Source: Anaeramoeba flamelloides
Lineage: Eukaryota > Metamonada > Anaeramoebidae
Direction of reading: 5' to 3'
Assembly: GCA_027625915.1 (NCBI GenBank)
Contig: JANTQA010000047.1
Location: forward strand, 14,756,001-14,820,000
Length of the DNA: 64,000 nt
Shown here: piece after piece, positions 12,946 to 33,910 of the stretch
Layout of the letters: each line of letters opens with the position of its first letter
Position numbering within the stretch: the first letter of the stretch is position 1
The notes under the pieces: generated by a model
What the model was told of the DNA's origin: nothing
What the model saw: only the letters and a program-made list of their open reading frames with translations
The model's database searches: none
Program-made: the position numbers and the translations under genes

Positions 12946-14744
12946 TGAAACCTTAAATTTATTAAGATTTTTTTTTTTTTTATCTTTGCTATAATGTAGA
13001 CAATATTATAACTCATGTAAAAGCTTTTCTTTTATATATGAAAAGAAAAAATTATTTCAAAACAAAGATAAGAAAAAGAGAAAGAAAAGCAAGAAATGTA
13101 AATGAGAATAGGATTTATTGATTATGGTTAAATGCTCAAGAGCTCTTAATCTGTTAAAAAGAGAGTTTTGAAGCGACTAAATTTGTGACTTCCAATTCAA
13201 AGAGTAGTCAAAAGAACCTTTTAATTACAGTCATTAGAAGTGTTTTAAACTCAATTTAGTTTTCTGTAATGTAAGATAGGTAAAAAAATAATATAAAAAA
13301 AGTAAAAAATTTAAATTTCGAATGTTTTTTTGTTTCCCAAAGTGTTGAATGAGTTGATGGTTGTTTGATTTTAAGCCGAAAAGTTCTGGTTTTTCACACT
13401 AATCTACTTTAATAAAGAAGCCAAAATATTTAAAAAACTACAGATCAAATGAAAAAATTTACTTTATTAAATTTTTAATTAGATTTTTATAGATATGTTA
13501 CCTATAAAGCATCGAGTTTTTTAGAATGAGAATTAGTTTTCTAATTTTTTTTTTCTTACAGTTTCCCTTTTTCTTACTTTTTGCAAAACCCCAGTTCAAG
13601 TAATACCTAAATCAACAAATCCATTCTTGATATTGACTTGTTGTATTCACTTAGTATAAATATCAACAAAATATATTATTACAGAAAGGTTGATTCAGTT
13701 AACCCCAATTAGTTTTTTTGGAATAAAATCGAATAGTTTTTATCATTGAAATTCGATATACTTTAGATCCGATTAGAACAAGTTTAGTTGGTATCAGATC
13801 AAATCACAAACAATTGTTCCAATTCTTATAAAGATTTTTTATTTATTCTTTTTACATTATTCAAAAATTTAAAAAAGATGGAGGATAAGAATACTAAAAA
13901 TACTGAAATTTCGATAATTTAAAATAGTTAAATAAATAAGCAAGTTGTTTTTTTAAAGAATATTTTTATTTGTTAAATTTTATATTTTTATTAAAATGAA
14001 AAAAAATTATTATAATAATATTTTTTAATTTCCTGTTTTTCAAATTTTTGTAGTATTTTTCTTCATTCCTTTTTTATATTTCAAAAAAAAAAAAAAACCA
14101 ATAGAATCAATTATTTCATCTTGTCGATTTTGATAATTTATTACCTTACTAAAACAATGTTCAATACCCCCATATAATTTCGTTAAAACATTAAATAAAA
14201 AATTATTTACTTATCCAATAAAAGAGAGAATTTGACAATTTCTTTTTAATTCAAAATAATGTGTCAAAAATTGTGATTATTGTTTTGAAATTGTAAATAA
14301 AGATGATAAAAGAGTGATATTCGATAAAATACCAATAATTGATAATATCACAATATTTTATAAAAATAATATCTTTTATACTTATCTTGTTAAATATTTA
14401 GAAATTATGATAATTATAAAAATATTTGATAAAATAATAATTAAAAGATAATATTAGATAAATATTTGAAAAATTCAAATAATATATTTTAATAAGAAAA
14501 AATATATTTGATCAAAAAATAGAACTTGAAAAAAAAAAAAAAAAAGAAATAAATTAAATCACACATCAGAACGAGTCTTTTATTTTATTTTATTTTCCTT
14601 GATTCTCCAAAATATTAAATTAATTTTTTAATTTTGTTTTTTTTTTATTATGATATTTTATTTTTAATTACTCCTTTTGATTAATAAATAAATAAAACAA
14701 TTTTTATTATTTTTTTTTTGCAAATTTTCTTTGAACGAAATGGA

Positions 14745-15095
14745 GTTTAGTTGTATTTTCAATCTATTTCCAATATGTGGAAATAATTGTGTAAAAGTAA
14801 TCCTGTAGTTCATTATTTAATTGTTAAAAAATAATTGAATTTTATATTTACTTATCTACATTCCAAGACACAATACAAAAAAGACATTTTTTAACTTTGG
14901 AGTTTTTAATTTTAATAATTAAACCTATTATATTAGTCTCTAAATGGAAATTTTTTACTTTTAAAATCTCAATTTATTACTACTACAATAATCATTTTTA
15001 ATATATGGTAATAATTTATATATACCATTTAAATAATTGAATTTTTAGAGACATTTGAACCATGTAGCACTAACGTGATTTATACCCAATAACAA
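14745..15095 (+). repeat. Dispersed repeat family J, copy 1
   Basis: It shares TTTTCAATYTATTTCCAA and a following order of short matches with 40845-41175, ending in both places near a TTTTTAGAGA word. Similarity is patchy, so the boundaries are approximate. It has no coding potential. Confidence 0.35.
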
Positions 15096-15756
15096 AGGAA
15101 TTTAATTTTAGAATTCTACTTGACAAACAATTATCCCTTAAAACAGCATATTTGAACAAGAAAAACTACTTACAATCTTTTTCAAATCCTCTTTCAAAAA
15201 AGGAACTTCAAAAGAGTCTTTTAAAACAATTCTAAACAACTACCAAAAAAGATCTTACAATATTCTGATAAAGTTTTTCACAAATGTTATTCAACAATTG
15301 TAATTACTCTTATTAATGATAAATTATAATAAATTCAAAATAATTTTCAGTTAAATTTCAATTTTTATAAAATCTCACAAACTGTTTTTTATCAAACATA
15401 CCAAGACAAAGAACATTTTGAAGAAGAACTAATTTTACAGAGTTTCTTAATACTTGACTTCATAAAATGCTTTATTCAAAGTTTGAGCATAAAAATTTCA
15501 AAAATGGAAAATCAAGTAAAAATTTACCAAACAGATATTGCAATTTATCAGTATCAACTGTTTAATTTCTAAATAAAAAATTAAGCCTGATTTTATTGAG
15601 GGCAACGTATTTAAGAATCCTTCAGATTGTTCTAATTGAACTCAAAAACAGAAGTACAAGTCTTTTGTATAAATTTGTTTTTGGAATGTTTTGCAAAAAA
15701 TTAACCAGAATAAAAGTCGAACAATTTCATTTTTTAATAATTTCATTGTACCTCAA

Positions 15757-25290
<9,534 letters not shown>

Positions 25291-25623
25291 AATAACAAAT
25301 AATGCAAGGATTGGACAATAAAAAATAGAAATGTTTTTTTTCTTAAAAAGATTTGTTTGTAATAGAAAAAAACAAAAGACAAAAATCGCGATTAAATTGT
25401 TTTTTTTCTTTTTCTTTTCTGTTTTCTTCTTTTACTTTCCAATTTGTGATGAATTTAAATAAAAAAAAAAAAACATTATAAAAACAAATCATCCAAATTA
25501 ACACCTATATTCATAAATATTTTACTCTTTTTTAGTTATTTTTCAAATTTTTATTTTGTCGGGTGCTTGAGGAGATTAGAGAATCTTTCAAAAAAAATAA
25601 TTAATTAATATTATTGTAAAAGT

Positions 25624-26130
25624 ATAAATTATACCCGATATTCTCTTTTACTTAAATTTATAAAACGGAATTTAAGCGTAAAATGATAAATTTCATGATT
25701 ATTCAAGGGAAAGACACACCTAAATTTTTTTTATGTTTAAAAAGCAAAAGCAAAAAATTGAAAAGAAAAAAGCAAAAAAGAAAAAAATAATAAATAGAAT
25801 TTATAAGAAGTAATTGGTAAAAAATCAAAAAAAAAAAAAAAAAAAAAAACAATGCAATCTTAAATTAAGAACACCCAAAATCACAGTCACGATACTTTTG
25901 GTTGATTTAATAATTTGATAGCTGATCATGAATGTTCAATTGAATGTTTCGTTATTTAATTGTTGTTATAATTTCTTTTTTCTTTTTGATCTGATTTGCT
26001 TTAATCCTTTGGTATTTTTAGGCTTTACTTTTTTGTTTTCATTTTCTATTTACTCTATATCAGTGTATCATTATATCAGTATTAGAGGCAACAACTTGAT
26101 CTTTTTCCTTGGTAACTCTTCTTATCAAAA
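25624..26130 (+). repeat. Dispersed repeat family E, copy 1
   Basis: It matches 30412-30905 over about 500 bp in the same order, including ATTTAAGC, a homopolymeric A tract, a shared block reading CCCAAAATCACAG, TTGGTTGATTTAAT, GATCATGAATGTTCA and TTTTGATCTGATTTGCTTTAA. A third, truncated copy is at 57183-57300. No terminal inverted repeats were found, so its type is unknown. Confidence 0.7.
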
Positions 26131-26599
26131 TTAAAAAAAGAAAATTCAAATTTTGAAAAAAATCAAAAAAAAACTATTATTTGACTTGTTTTTTATTTCA
26201 CAAACACTTGTTTGAAAAAATAAAATTGAAAATTTCAAGTTCGATAAAAATAATCCTCTAATTAACAATTCATCCTTGTCCATAAAGTTTATTTATAAAA
26301 TGATCAATATCACTTAGTTTAAAAATCTTGAGGCTGAGCAATTTTTTTTTTCATAGTGTAAATACATTTTTATAGGTATGAGGTTTAAAAAAAGGCTATT
26401 TTTTGGGATTGATTTTAAATAAATGAATTGATGAATTTTAGTTTAATTCAATTTGGAGATATTAAGTTTGAATAGATAATTAATGATAGATTTAAAAATA
26501 CTCTATTCACCAATAAAAAAACTAAAATATAGGAAAAAATATAATTATAATAAATAATAAGTGTGCTAGAGTTTTTAAAATTCAAAAACGTCCAGTAAG

Positions 26600-26780
26600 A
26601 ATAATATCAAATGAATTTTGTTTGAATTCTGGAAAAACTAAAAAAAGTTTCATGGAGTACCGTCAAGTGTCTAGGTTTTTTTTTTAATTTTAGAAATAAG
26701 AGAAAATTTTTCAATTTTCTTTAATTTCTAAAATTAAAAAAAAAAGAAACGAATGGCGTTTTTCCAGAATTCAACAGAAT
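26600..26780. repeat. Family D foldback repeat
   Basis: Outer arms GAATTCTGGAAAAAC and TTTTTCCAGAATTC and inner arms TTTAATTTTAGAAATAA and TTATTTCTAAAATTAAA-like pair around the centre. It is related to the copies at 12620, 30135, 30965 and 56190. Confidence 0.6.
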
Positions 26781-26805
26781 ATAAAAAAAACAAAGATTTT
26801 ATTTA

Positions 26806-27004
26806 TATTCAGTTGTACTTTTAAGGCACAAACTTTCAACGAAATTTAAGGAACAATAAAAATCTCAAATTAAGGCACAAAATTCAAATTCTAGTAAAAT
26901 AAATTGTAAAAAACAAAAATTACAAATAATGTGCTCTAATTTGAGATTTTTTTGTACACTAACTTTTGTTGATAGTTTGTGCCTTAAAAGTGGAATTATC
27001 TGTA
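26806..27004. mobile_element. Family A palindromic element, diverged copy
   Basis: It has the family A arms with AAGGCAC words and a TAAAAGTGGAATTATCTGTA right end. Several AAGGCAC sites are altered and the left terminus is degraded. It is older than the 41-45 kb copies, judging by divergence between arms. Confidence 0.7.
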
Positions 27005-27639
27005 ATTTTTTTAAATTCAGGAAAACCTAACACAAACTGTCCTTTTTTTTTTTTTTTTTTTTTACTTTTTAGAATAAAATGAAAATTAAAAAAAATTACG
27101 TTTATTACAAAAATTAAAAAAACCTAACTGATAAATAAATAAAAAAATATTATTTTCAATTTATATTAATGAATAATTTTTTGATATACAAAATATTTGA
27201 TGATCCTTGAGGCAGATATTTTAAAACTTTAAAATGCTTTTGAAAGAATTTTAAATAACCTCTTAACTGTGAAGATTATTTTTATTATTATTCTATTGTA
27301 ATCCAATCTTAATGAAAAATTGGATTTTTATACTCTTTAATTGTTAAATTTACTGAATTATATTTTTTTCCATTTACAATTATATTAATTCTTTGAGATC
27401 AATTTTTTTTTTTGAAATAATTTTCTTGATAAACTACTTTTTACACAATCAAACTTCAGTATTTTTTAAAAAATATTGTATATTTGTATCTATCTTTAAC
27501 TCCTTTATGATTGATACAACATTTACAGATTACAATATTTTTTTATTAAAAGAAAAGAATAAAAAAAGAGGTTCAAATTGGATAATTTATCTCAAAAAAT
27601 AGAGTAAATTTTTCTATAAAGATTTTTATCATCCAAAAA

Positions 27640-27871
27640 CCAAAAATTACCAAAACAATTAAGAAAATGGCGAAAAATTTTCAACAAAGTTCATTATTAA
27701 TTTTAAATTTTACTTAAAATATCAAGAGTTTTACCTTCAAAATTGATTTGTACTTAGGTATACTATTGGATTGTGAATTGGATGTTGCCTTGGAACAATA
27801 AGAAAAAAAAGCATGGATTATATTTTGAAACACCGATTATCTTCTTTGGGCACACATTATTTTGATCACTG
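27640..27871 (-). mobile_element. Family H Tc1-like element, half copy
   Basis: Its right end, TTTGATCACTG then TA at 27872, and about 230 bp inward match the left half of 8941-9412 in reverse orientation, including the AAGGCAACATCCAAT-type block. The other half is not recognisable. Confidence 0.6.
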
Positions 27872-28686
27872 TAAATTATTCTGAAATTACAACCTCTTAA
27901 CTATAATATCCAAAATTAATGGGTCTTCAAATTAAAAATAAACTACTATAGGTTTTAAGAGATCAATCTTTGAAATAAATGTTAAATAAATTGAAAGATT
28001 TTTGAAGATTACACTATTTGTTGAGTTTAAAAGTTTTCATTATTTTCAAATTTAAATACAGTTTATTTGGGGGTGATAGAAACAAAAATGAACTTTATAA
28101 TTTTCCCATTTCATAAACACCATTTAATTTGCTCGAGTTGTTTTTTCAACTCCCAGACCTTAAATAAAAAAAGATCTGAAACTCAGACAAAAAAAAAAGA
28201 AACAGTGATTTTTCTGTTTGTTCAAATTGAAATCAAAAAAAAAAAAGTAGAATATTCACTAGTGTTTTTTTCAATTGAGAACGAAAAACAAATTGAATGA
28301 ATGTGTTTTTTTAAGTAAAAATTGTTATTTTTACTTTTTGATATTTGCACTAATGTCAAAAAGACAAAACTAGTGTGTTGAGAGATAATCCAAATTGATG
28401 AATAACTTCAAAAGAGAAAATGAACCAAATGATAATTTAATCAGCCAAATAATTAGAAAGCATAAACTTTTCAAAATTTTAAAAGAGAAAAGATCATTTT
28501 ACAAACTTTCACTTTTAAAAATTTTGTTTTGTTTTTGATTTAGCTTTTCAATTGCTGAACAAAAAGCAAACAAAAGAAACAAGAGATTAAATTTTGAGCA
28601 AAAAGATCAATTAAAAAAGAAAATAATTTTTCGAATTTTAGTAAAACTTCAAATTCAAAACAACAAGGCCTCAATTATAACCAAAG

Positions 28687-29668
28687 ATGAATGACAAAGA
28701 ATCTGAAACAAGTGATTCTGGAAGTGGGATTAGTGATTGGGACAACGAATTCTTAAGTGAAGATGAAGAAAACACAAGCGGTTCCATTCGAACCCCAAAT
28801 AAAAATACAATGGAAAACCAAAAGGATGGTAAAAATAATTATTCATCAAAATTCAAAGAAGAAGAAGAAGAGGAGGACTGGGGGAAAGAATTTGAAGCAA
28901 GTAATAGCAAATATCCGAATTTGTCCTCTAATATTCAAACAAAACCAAATCAGCAACGTGAAATATCTTCACTGTTCCATTCTTTAATTCAGGATTCTGA
29001 TTCGGGATCTGAAGAAACTGAAATACCAAAGGAGTATTTAATTGAACACAGAACCAACAAAAACGAAAGCACAAACATGGATCAAGAACAAAAATGTTTT
29101 AACCTGGAGAAGATAAAAAACAATACACAAGAAAAAATGCAATCTGTTTTTTATAGTAAAGGATTATCGTCTTATAGTCGGCCTCCCTTTCATACTTGGA
29201 TACTTTCTCTAGTTTCAAAACACTCACAAGGTTGGAAAGAAAAAGTGTCCCTTTTAGCAAACGAAAAAAAACTGCAATATTCTATTGGACGTGTGAGAAT
29301 TGTAAGCCTTTTTTTATTTCCAAATCTTTATTTTTCCAAAACTAAAAAAAAAAAAAAACAAAACAGCCAAGGACAAACCATTTCCAGATTTTTCTCAAAA
29401 ATTCATAACTTTTCGAAAAATTAGAATACAAAACAGAAAAAGATCAACTTTTTTAAAAAAAAAATGATGTGAAAAAAAAGACCATTAATTTTTTGGAAAA
29501 AATACAATTCAAAAACTGTCAATTTAGGAACTGGTCACCTCAAAAATTCAATTTGGTGAAAGAAAAACTATCTACTCTCTTCCTAAAGACCGAATTTTTA
29601 ATCGTTCTTTGGGAAAAAAAGTGAAAAAGGAAAAAAAGCCCAACACGTTTTTTAATTGGGATCATTAA
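28687..29668 (+). CDS. Small acidic protein of unknown function, two exons
   Basis: Exon 1 is 28687-29301 and exon 2 is 29528-29668, joined in phase 0 over a 226 bp intron (GTAAGC donor, TTTAG acceptor), giving 251 residues. Reading on past the donor runs into homopolymeric sequence, whereas exon 2 continues with ELVTSKIQFGERKTIYSL and ends at TAA, so the spliced form is favoured. The N-terminal half is Ser/Glu/Asp-rich and contains two related motifs, DWDNEF (17-22) and DWGKEF (64-69). The C-terminal half is basic and more ordered in composition (YSRPPFHTWILSLVSKH, then KDRIFNRSLGKKVKKEKK). I do not recognise the family. No membrane segment or signal peptide is seen. The acidic DWxxEF motifs resemble short docking motifs, which is only an impression. 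Confidence 0.7.
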
Positions 29669-29734
29669 TTAGAAACCTAAAATGAAAAGTAAGATCAATT
29701 AATAAAAGAAAAAAATAAATGACTAAAGACAAAA

Positions 29735-30000
29735 ATAGTGGGACTCAACACAACAAGAGCTTTTATAAATACTATCTTTCTGTAAGAAGGGTCTTGCCTT
29801 TGATTGATATATTAATTAAAAATTTGTTGAAAAAATTGACTATTTTTTTGAGATCTCCAAAACCACACCCACATGATTTCAATAAAAAAGTAGATTTAAA
29901 TTGTTTTTATTGATTTGATTGCTAATAATATAATGGATTATTCCATGAAGTTAATTGATTTATTCTTTTGGTTGATTTTACTTTTCGTTTTAAGTAAGGT
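29735..30000 (+). repeat. Dispersed repeat family F, copy 1
   Basis: It matches the reverse complement of 54600-54895 over about 260 bp, including TTTTGAGATCTCCAAAACCA and ATAATGGATTATT. An open frame at 29719-29913 lies in it but is not shared as a clean frame with the other copy, so I do not call a gene. Confidence 0.6.
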
Positions 30001-30134
30001 TCCCAATTAAAAATCGGGTTTAAATTTTTTTCTGAATAGTTTAAATTTTTTTGTTCCTCTAGAATTCAATAAAAAAAGTTGGATATATATTTTTTATTAT
30101 TTTTTAAGGGGAGAGTTTTTAACTCCTCTTGTTT

Positions 30135-30400
30135 GCTGTTAGGTTTTCTTGAGTTTTCTGTTTTATTTGTTAAGTGTTCTAGGTTTTTTTTACTTTAGAA
30201 ATAAACAGAAAATTTTAATAAATTTTCGGTTTATTTCAAAAAGTAAAAAAAACCTAACGAAAATCAATAGATTTTTTCTGATTAAACAGAAAACCTCTAA
30301 AAAAATCGTCGTTAGCTTTTCCAGAATTTAAAAGAATTGAGTTAAATCTTTGATTTTTATCTATTCGTTTGAATTCTGGAAAATCGCTGTGAGTTATTAT
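30135..30400. repeat. Family D foldback repeat
   Basis: Arms such as GTTAGGTTTTCTTGAG, CAGAAAACCTC and CCAGAATTTAAAAGAATT pair with matching segments up to GAATTCTGGAAAATC. It is the same word set as the other D copies. Confidence 0.6.
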
Positions 30401-30411
30401 TGATGGAAGAA

Positions 30412-30905
30412 TTGTAAATTACACTCTAAATGTCCTTTTAATTAAATTTCCTTTCAAAGGTAATTTAAGCATAGAATCATAGATTTCACGATTGTTCAAG
30501 GAAAGACATACCCAATTTTTTTTTATGTTTAAAAAAGCACAAACAAAAAATTGAAAAAAAAAAAAAAAAAAAAAAAGATAAAATTTAAGAAGCAATTCGT
30601 AAAAAAACAAAAAAAAAAAAAACAAAAAAAAAAACCAACCAATAACATCTTTAATTAAGGACTCCCAAAATCACAGCCACGATAATTTTGGTTGATTTAA
30701 TATAATTTGATAATTGATCATGAATGTTCACTTGGGAATGTTTGTTTAATTGTTATAATTTCTTCTTTTTTTTTGATCTGATTTGCTTTAAACCTTTGGC
30801 CATTTTTTGACTTTTTTTATCGTTTTTATTTCCAAGTTACTCATACTTTCGTGTTTCAGTGTTGCTGTATTAACAAGTAACCACTTGATCTTTTTCCTTC
30901 GTAAT
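30412..30905 (+). repeat. Dispersed repeat family E, copy 2
   Basis: It is collinear with 25624-26130, including the A-rich centre and the GATCATGAATGTTCA and CTTGATCTTTTTCCTT blocks. The two copies differ by many substitutions and homopolymer lengths, so duplication is not recent. Confidence 0.7.
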
Positions 30906-30964
30906 TCTTCGCCCCGATATAAAGAAGATTTGGCAAGGGGAAAAATGGAAAAAAATAAAATCAC

Positions 30965-31070
30965 TGCTAGTTTTTTTTTAATTCAAGAAATAAAAAGACA
31001 ATTTCAAAAATTTTCTTTTTATTTCTTAAATTAAAAAAAATCTAGGCAATTGACGACACTTTCCCAATTC
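30965..31070. repeat. Family D foldback repeat, short
   Basis: CTAGTTTTTTTTTAATTCAA and its complement at 31021-31050 form a hairpin of about 35 bp per arm, followed by a CTAGGCAATTGACGACACTT-like end. Confidence 0.6.
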
Positions 31071-31382
31071 CTAAATTTTTATTTAGAAAATTTTTTTAAA
31101 GATATCAATATACTTTTATTACCCACTAAGGCTAATAAAGCTATGAATTCTTTTCTGTTAATATTATTAAAAATATTATTATTTTATTGGATATATTGAT
31201 TTTTTTTAATTCAGAAATCCAGATTTTACGATTATTTCCATAGGTTGGACAGTTCCAAAAAAAGTTGGATATTTAGAATTTGGTTTTAAGGGGTTAACTT
31301 TCACTACAGAAAACACTAAAAATGAAAACGTGTTGTTATTGAGGATAAAATCATTTTTCATCTCTATTTTTCAAATGTAGAT

Positions 31383-31919
31383 AACTATTCTTAACTAAAA
31401 ACCAAAATTTTCAACAGAGTTAAAACAGTTCCAAACAATCACAATAATACAATTTCATTCAAATTGGAAATAATTTTGATTATTGGACAATATGAATATC
31501 ATTTTTTCATCTTTTAGTTTTTTTTTTTTCATTTTATGCTTTGAATTATCTAATCTGTTTAGGTGGGATCAATAATTTTTTTTCAACGAGATTGATATTA
31601 GGGTAAAAGTTGAGTTCTTTTTAAACAAAAGAACTCAAATAAAATTAGTTGGTGGTATCTGACCATTTTATCGATCAATAATTCTTAATAGGATTTAAAC
31701 AAATTTACCACTACATTTTTTTTTACAGTCACCCATTCTTCAAAATTTTCAACACACCCTTGATTTATTAGTATTGATAATTATTTATTTTTTGTTTTGT
31801 GAGTCAATGCAATTTATAAACAATTGTTAGCATTTTAATTAGTGAATGGTTCTAATTTGGTATTTCTTCCATAATTGATTAAATAATTTTGTTTTTTTTC
31901 AAAAATTGAATTTTGGTAA
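31383..31919 (+). repeat. Family C repeat, copy 1 (left arm)
   Basis: It is collinear with 39650-40180, including AACAATCACAATAATACAAT, GAACTCAAATAAAATTAGTT and TTAGTGAATGGTTCTAATTT. It is cut by the family A insertion at 31922. Confidence 0.7.
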
Positions 31920-31921
31920 TA

Positions 31922-32898
31922 CAGTCAGTTCCACCTTTAAGGCAAAAACATTCAACAAATTTAAGGAACAAAAAAATCTCAAATTAAGGCACATTTTTTG
32001 GAATTTTGTTTGATACAAATTATTTTACTTGATTCCAAAATTCTGTGTCTTAATTTGAAATTTTTCGGGGGTTTGAAATATTCTCGAAAATACCCGAAAA
32101 TTTTTTATCCACATAAAAACACGTTATGGACAACTTCGAAGATTCCCTAGGGCCAATATACTCAGTTTAACGGTATAATAACAATTTTACTTTCAGACAA
32201 AATTTTTTTCTTTGAATTTTCTACTTTAAACCACTCTAAAGAGTTTTTGGTCATTTTGAGTATATTTGAGTAATTTGGTGGTACTTATTATAGGTATATA
32301 TATGTATGTATATATGCCGTATTGTTATGGGTTGTGTTAGGTATGGTGTGTGTTTATATGTTTTGGTTAAACCAATTCTTTTTATGGGATGGGGAGTTAA
32401 ATAAAGTTTGGCTTGGGTCACTTTGTGTAAGTTATGGGTATGTATTGTACGATTAGATATTACTCGGTTATTTTTGAATTGTTTTTAAAATTACAAAATT
32501 ATGGGTAATGATACACAATTAGAAATTTTCCATACAATTACATTTTCTATCATTTAGTTAATTCCATTTTGAAATGATCAGTAATGTTAGTCATCCAATA
32601 TACCAATTCCTTTCTCACAAAATGGGTTGAATACCATTCCCTAAAATTTAAATTTTTTGAATTTTGATATTTTCAGTAAAAAAATTTTTTTCCAAAATAA
32701 AATTCCAAAATTTACCTTTAAACTGAGTATATTGACACGAGGGAATCTTCGAAGTTGTCCATAAAGTGTTTTTATGTGGTTAAAAAATTTTCGGGTATTT
32801 TAGATTTTCGGGTATTTTCAGGAATATTTGATTGATTCAATTTTTCTTATGATGTAAATTTCAGTTCAATGTTTGTATATTAAAAGTGGAACCGACTA
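31922..32898. mobile_element. Family A palindromic element interrupted by another element
   Basis: The left arm starts CAGTCAGTTCCACC after TA (31920-31921) and keeps two AAGGCA words. The right arm resumes near 32845 and ends TTAAAAGTGGAACCGACTA with TA at 32899-32900. The element at about 32075-32830 sits between the two arms. Confidence 0.75.
32075..32830. mobile_element. Inverted-repeat element (about 755 bp) nested in family A
   Basis: Arms of about 100-130 bp match: AAAATACCCGAAAA, CCACATAAAAACAC, GGACAACTTCGAAGATTCCC and AATATACTCAGTTTAA on the left, and their complements on the right. The centre is unusually rich in G and T (32280-32470). There is no transposase frame. The target duplication is unclear, so the superfamily is open. 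Confidence 0.75.
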
Positions 32899-32904
32899 TA
32901 GTTC

Positions 32905-33120
32905 ATCTCCAAAATTTTGTAACAAATCAGACCCTTAATTTATTAGTATCGACAATTATTTATTTTTTATTGTGTGAGTCAATACAATTTATAAACAATT
33001 GTTAGCATTTTAATTAGTGAATGGTTCTAATTTGGTATTTCTTCTAGAATTGATTAAATAATTTTGTTTTTTTTTCAAAAATTGAATTTTGCTGTGCTTT
33101 AAAATTTGAATTGGAGTTTA
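32905..33120 (+). repeat. Family C repeat, copy 2 (partial)
   Basis: It repeats the segment seen at 31745-31918 in the same orientation, including CAATTGTTAGCATTTTAATT, and continues into TTGAATTGGAGTTTA as in 40185-40200. Confidence 0.65.
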
Positions 33121-33284
33121 TTTTAAAAATATATACCCAAAAAATTTTTCTGAACAATAAAAAAAAATAGATACCTACGATCCTAAAATATCCAAGATCT
33201 TTAAAAAATCACTAGTTTTGAAATAAATTCTAGATAGTAAATCATTTAAAGACTGGAAATCTATTTCTTTTTTATAATCTGAGG

Positions 33285-33445
33285 ATTTGGAAAAGTAAAT
33301 TAAAAAAAATTTTCAAAATGAAAAACGTTTAATAGTGATCTTTTGTAAAAAATCGAATAATTTACTGTTAAATAATATTTATAATAGATTTTTTAGAGTC
33401 GTATGAACTGTAGAACACTCATATGATTTATCATTATCTCTCACA
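33285..33445 (+). repeat. Dispersed repeat family G, copy 1
   Basis: It matches 60330-60460 in the same order, including a GATTTGGRAAAGTAA block, GTGATC, AATAATTT and ATAGATTTTTTAGAG. Confidence 0.45.
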
Positions 33446-33486
33446 ACTTCAATAATCGATAATATATATAATCACCTGAATCACTG

Positions 33487-33520
33487 AAATAAATAAATAA
33501 ATAAATAAATAAATAAAAAT
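33487..33520 (+). repeat. AAAT microsatellite
   Basis: About eight AAAT units followed by an A-run, 400 bp upstream of the TPR gene. Confidence 0.9.
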
Positions 33521-33910
33521 AAAAAAAAAAAAACATATCAAAATTACTTAATTTTCTTCGGATTCAATTTTTACACACCAAAGCTTATATAAAAATGATT
33601 TTTTTATTCCTGGAATTCTATTTTTTTTTTAAACAAATTATTGTTTGAAATAGATGCATTCTAATATTTTTAATCAAATACTTAAAATCTGAAACATTAA
33701 ATAAACACTACAAAAAAAAACAAACATTCTTTAATACACTATCAAGTATAATAAAAAGAAAACAAACAAAAAAAAATTAAAAATAACCAAATCAACAATC
33801 ATTTATCTTTCTCCAATAAATAAATAAATAATAATAATAATAATAAATAGTGGACTGAAAAATGGTGTTTCCATTATCTAGAGCATTTAACATCATTTAA
33901 AAACAACAAT

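Larger units (their letters stand above)
12381..15756. other. Intergenic region before the huntingtin homologue
   Basis: It holds the family D foldbacks at 12620-12945, a diverged dispersed repeat at 14745-15095 and long A/T runs. I see no other gene. The stretch 15100-15750 is slightly less homopolymeric and probably contains the promoter and 5' UTR of the next gene, but no specific element can be named. Confidence 0.55.
25291..28686. other. Intergenic region rich in dispersed repeats
   Basis: It contains family E copy 1 (25624-26130), a family D foldback (26600-26780), a diverged family A palindrome (26806-27004) and half of a family H element (27640-27871). The remaining sequence, including 27010-27600 and 27880-28680, is AT-rich with no feature I can name. 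Confidence 0.55.
29669..33910. other. Intergenic region made largely of nested repeats
   Basis: In order it holds family F copy 1, a family D foldback, family E copy 2, another D foldback, family C copy 1, a family A copy interrupted by a second element, family C copy 2, family G copy 1 and an AAAT microsatellite. Bases 33520-33910 upstream of the TPR gene are plain AT-rich sequence. Confidence 0.65.

Noticed and set aside
25928-26134. Open frame of 68 codons, Phe/Ile-rich, and a similar one at 30807-31034
   Set aside because: Both lie in family E repeats, do not share the same frame cleanly and have only AT-driven composition.
29719-29913. 64-codon open frame after the small acidic gene
   Set aside because: It lies in family F, whose second copy does not keep the frame.
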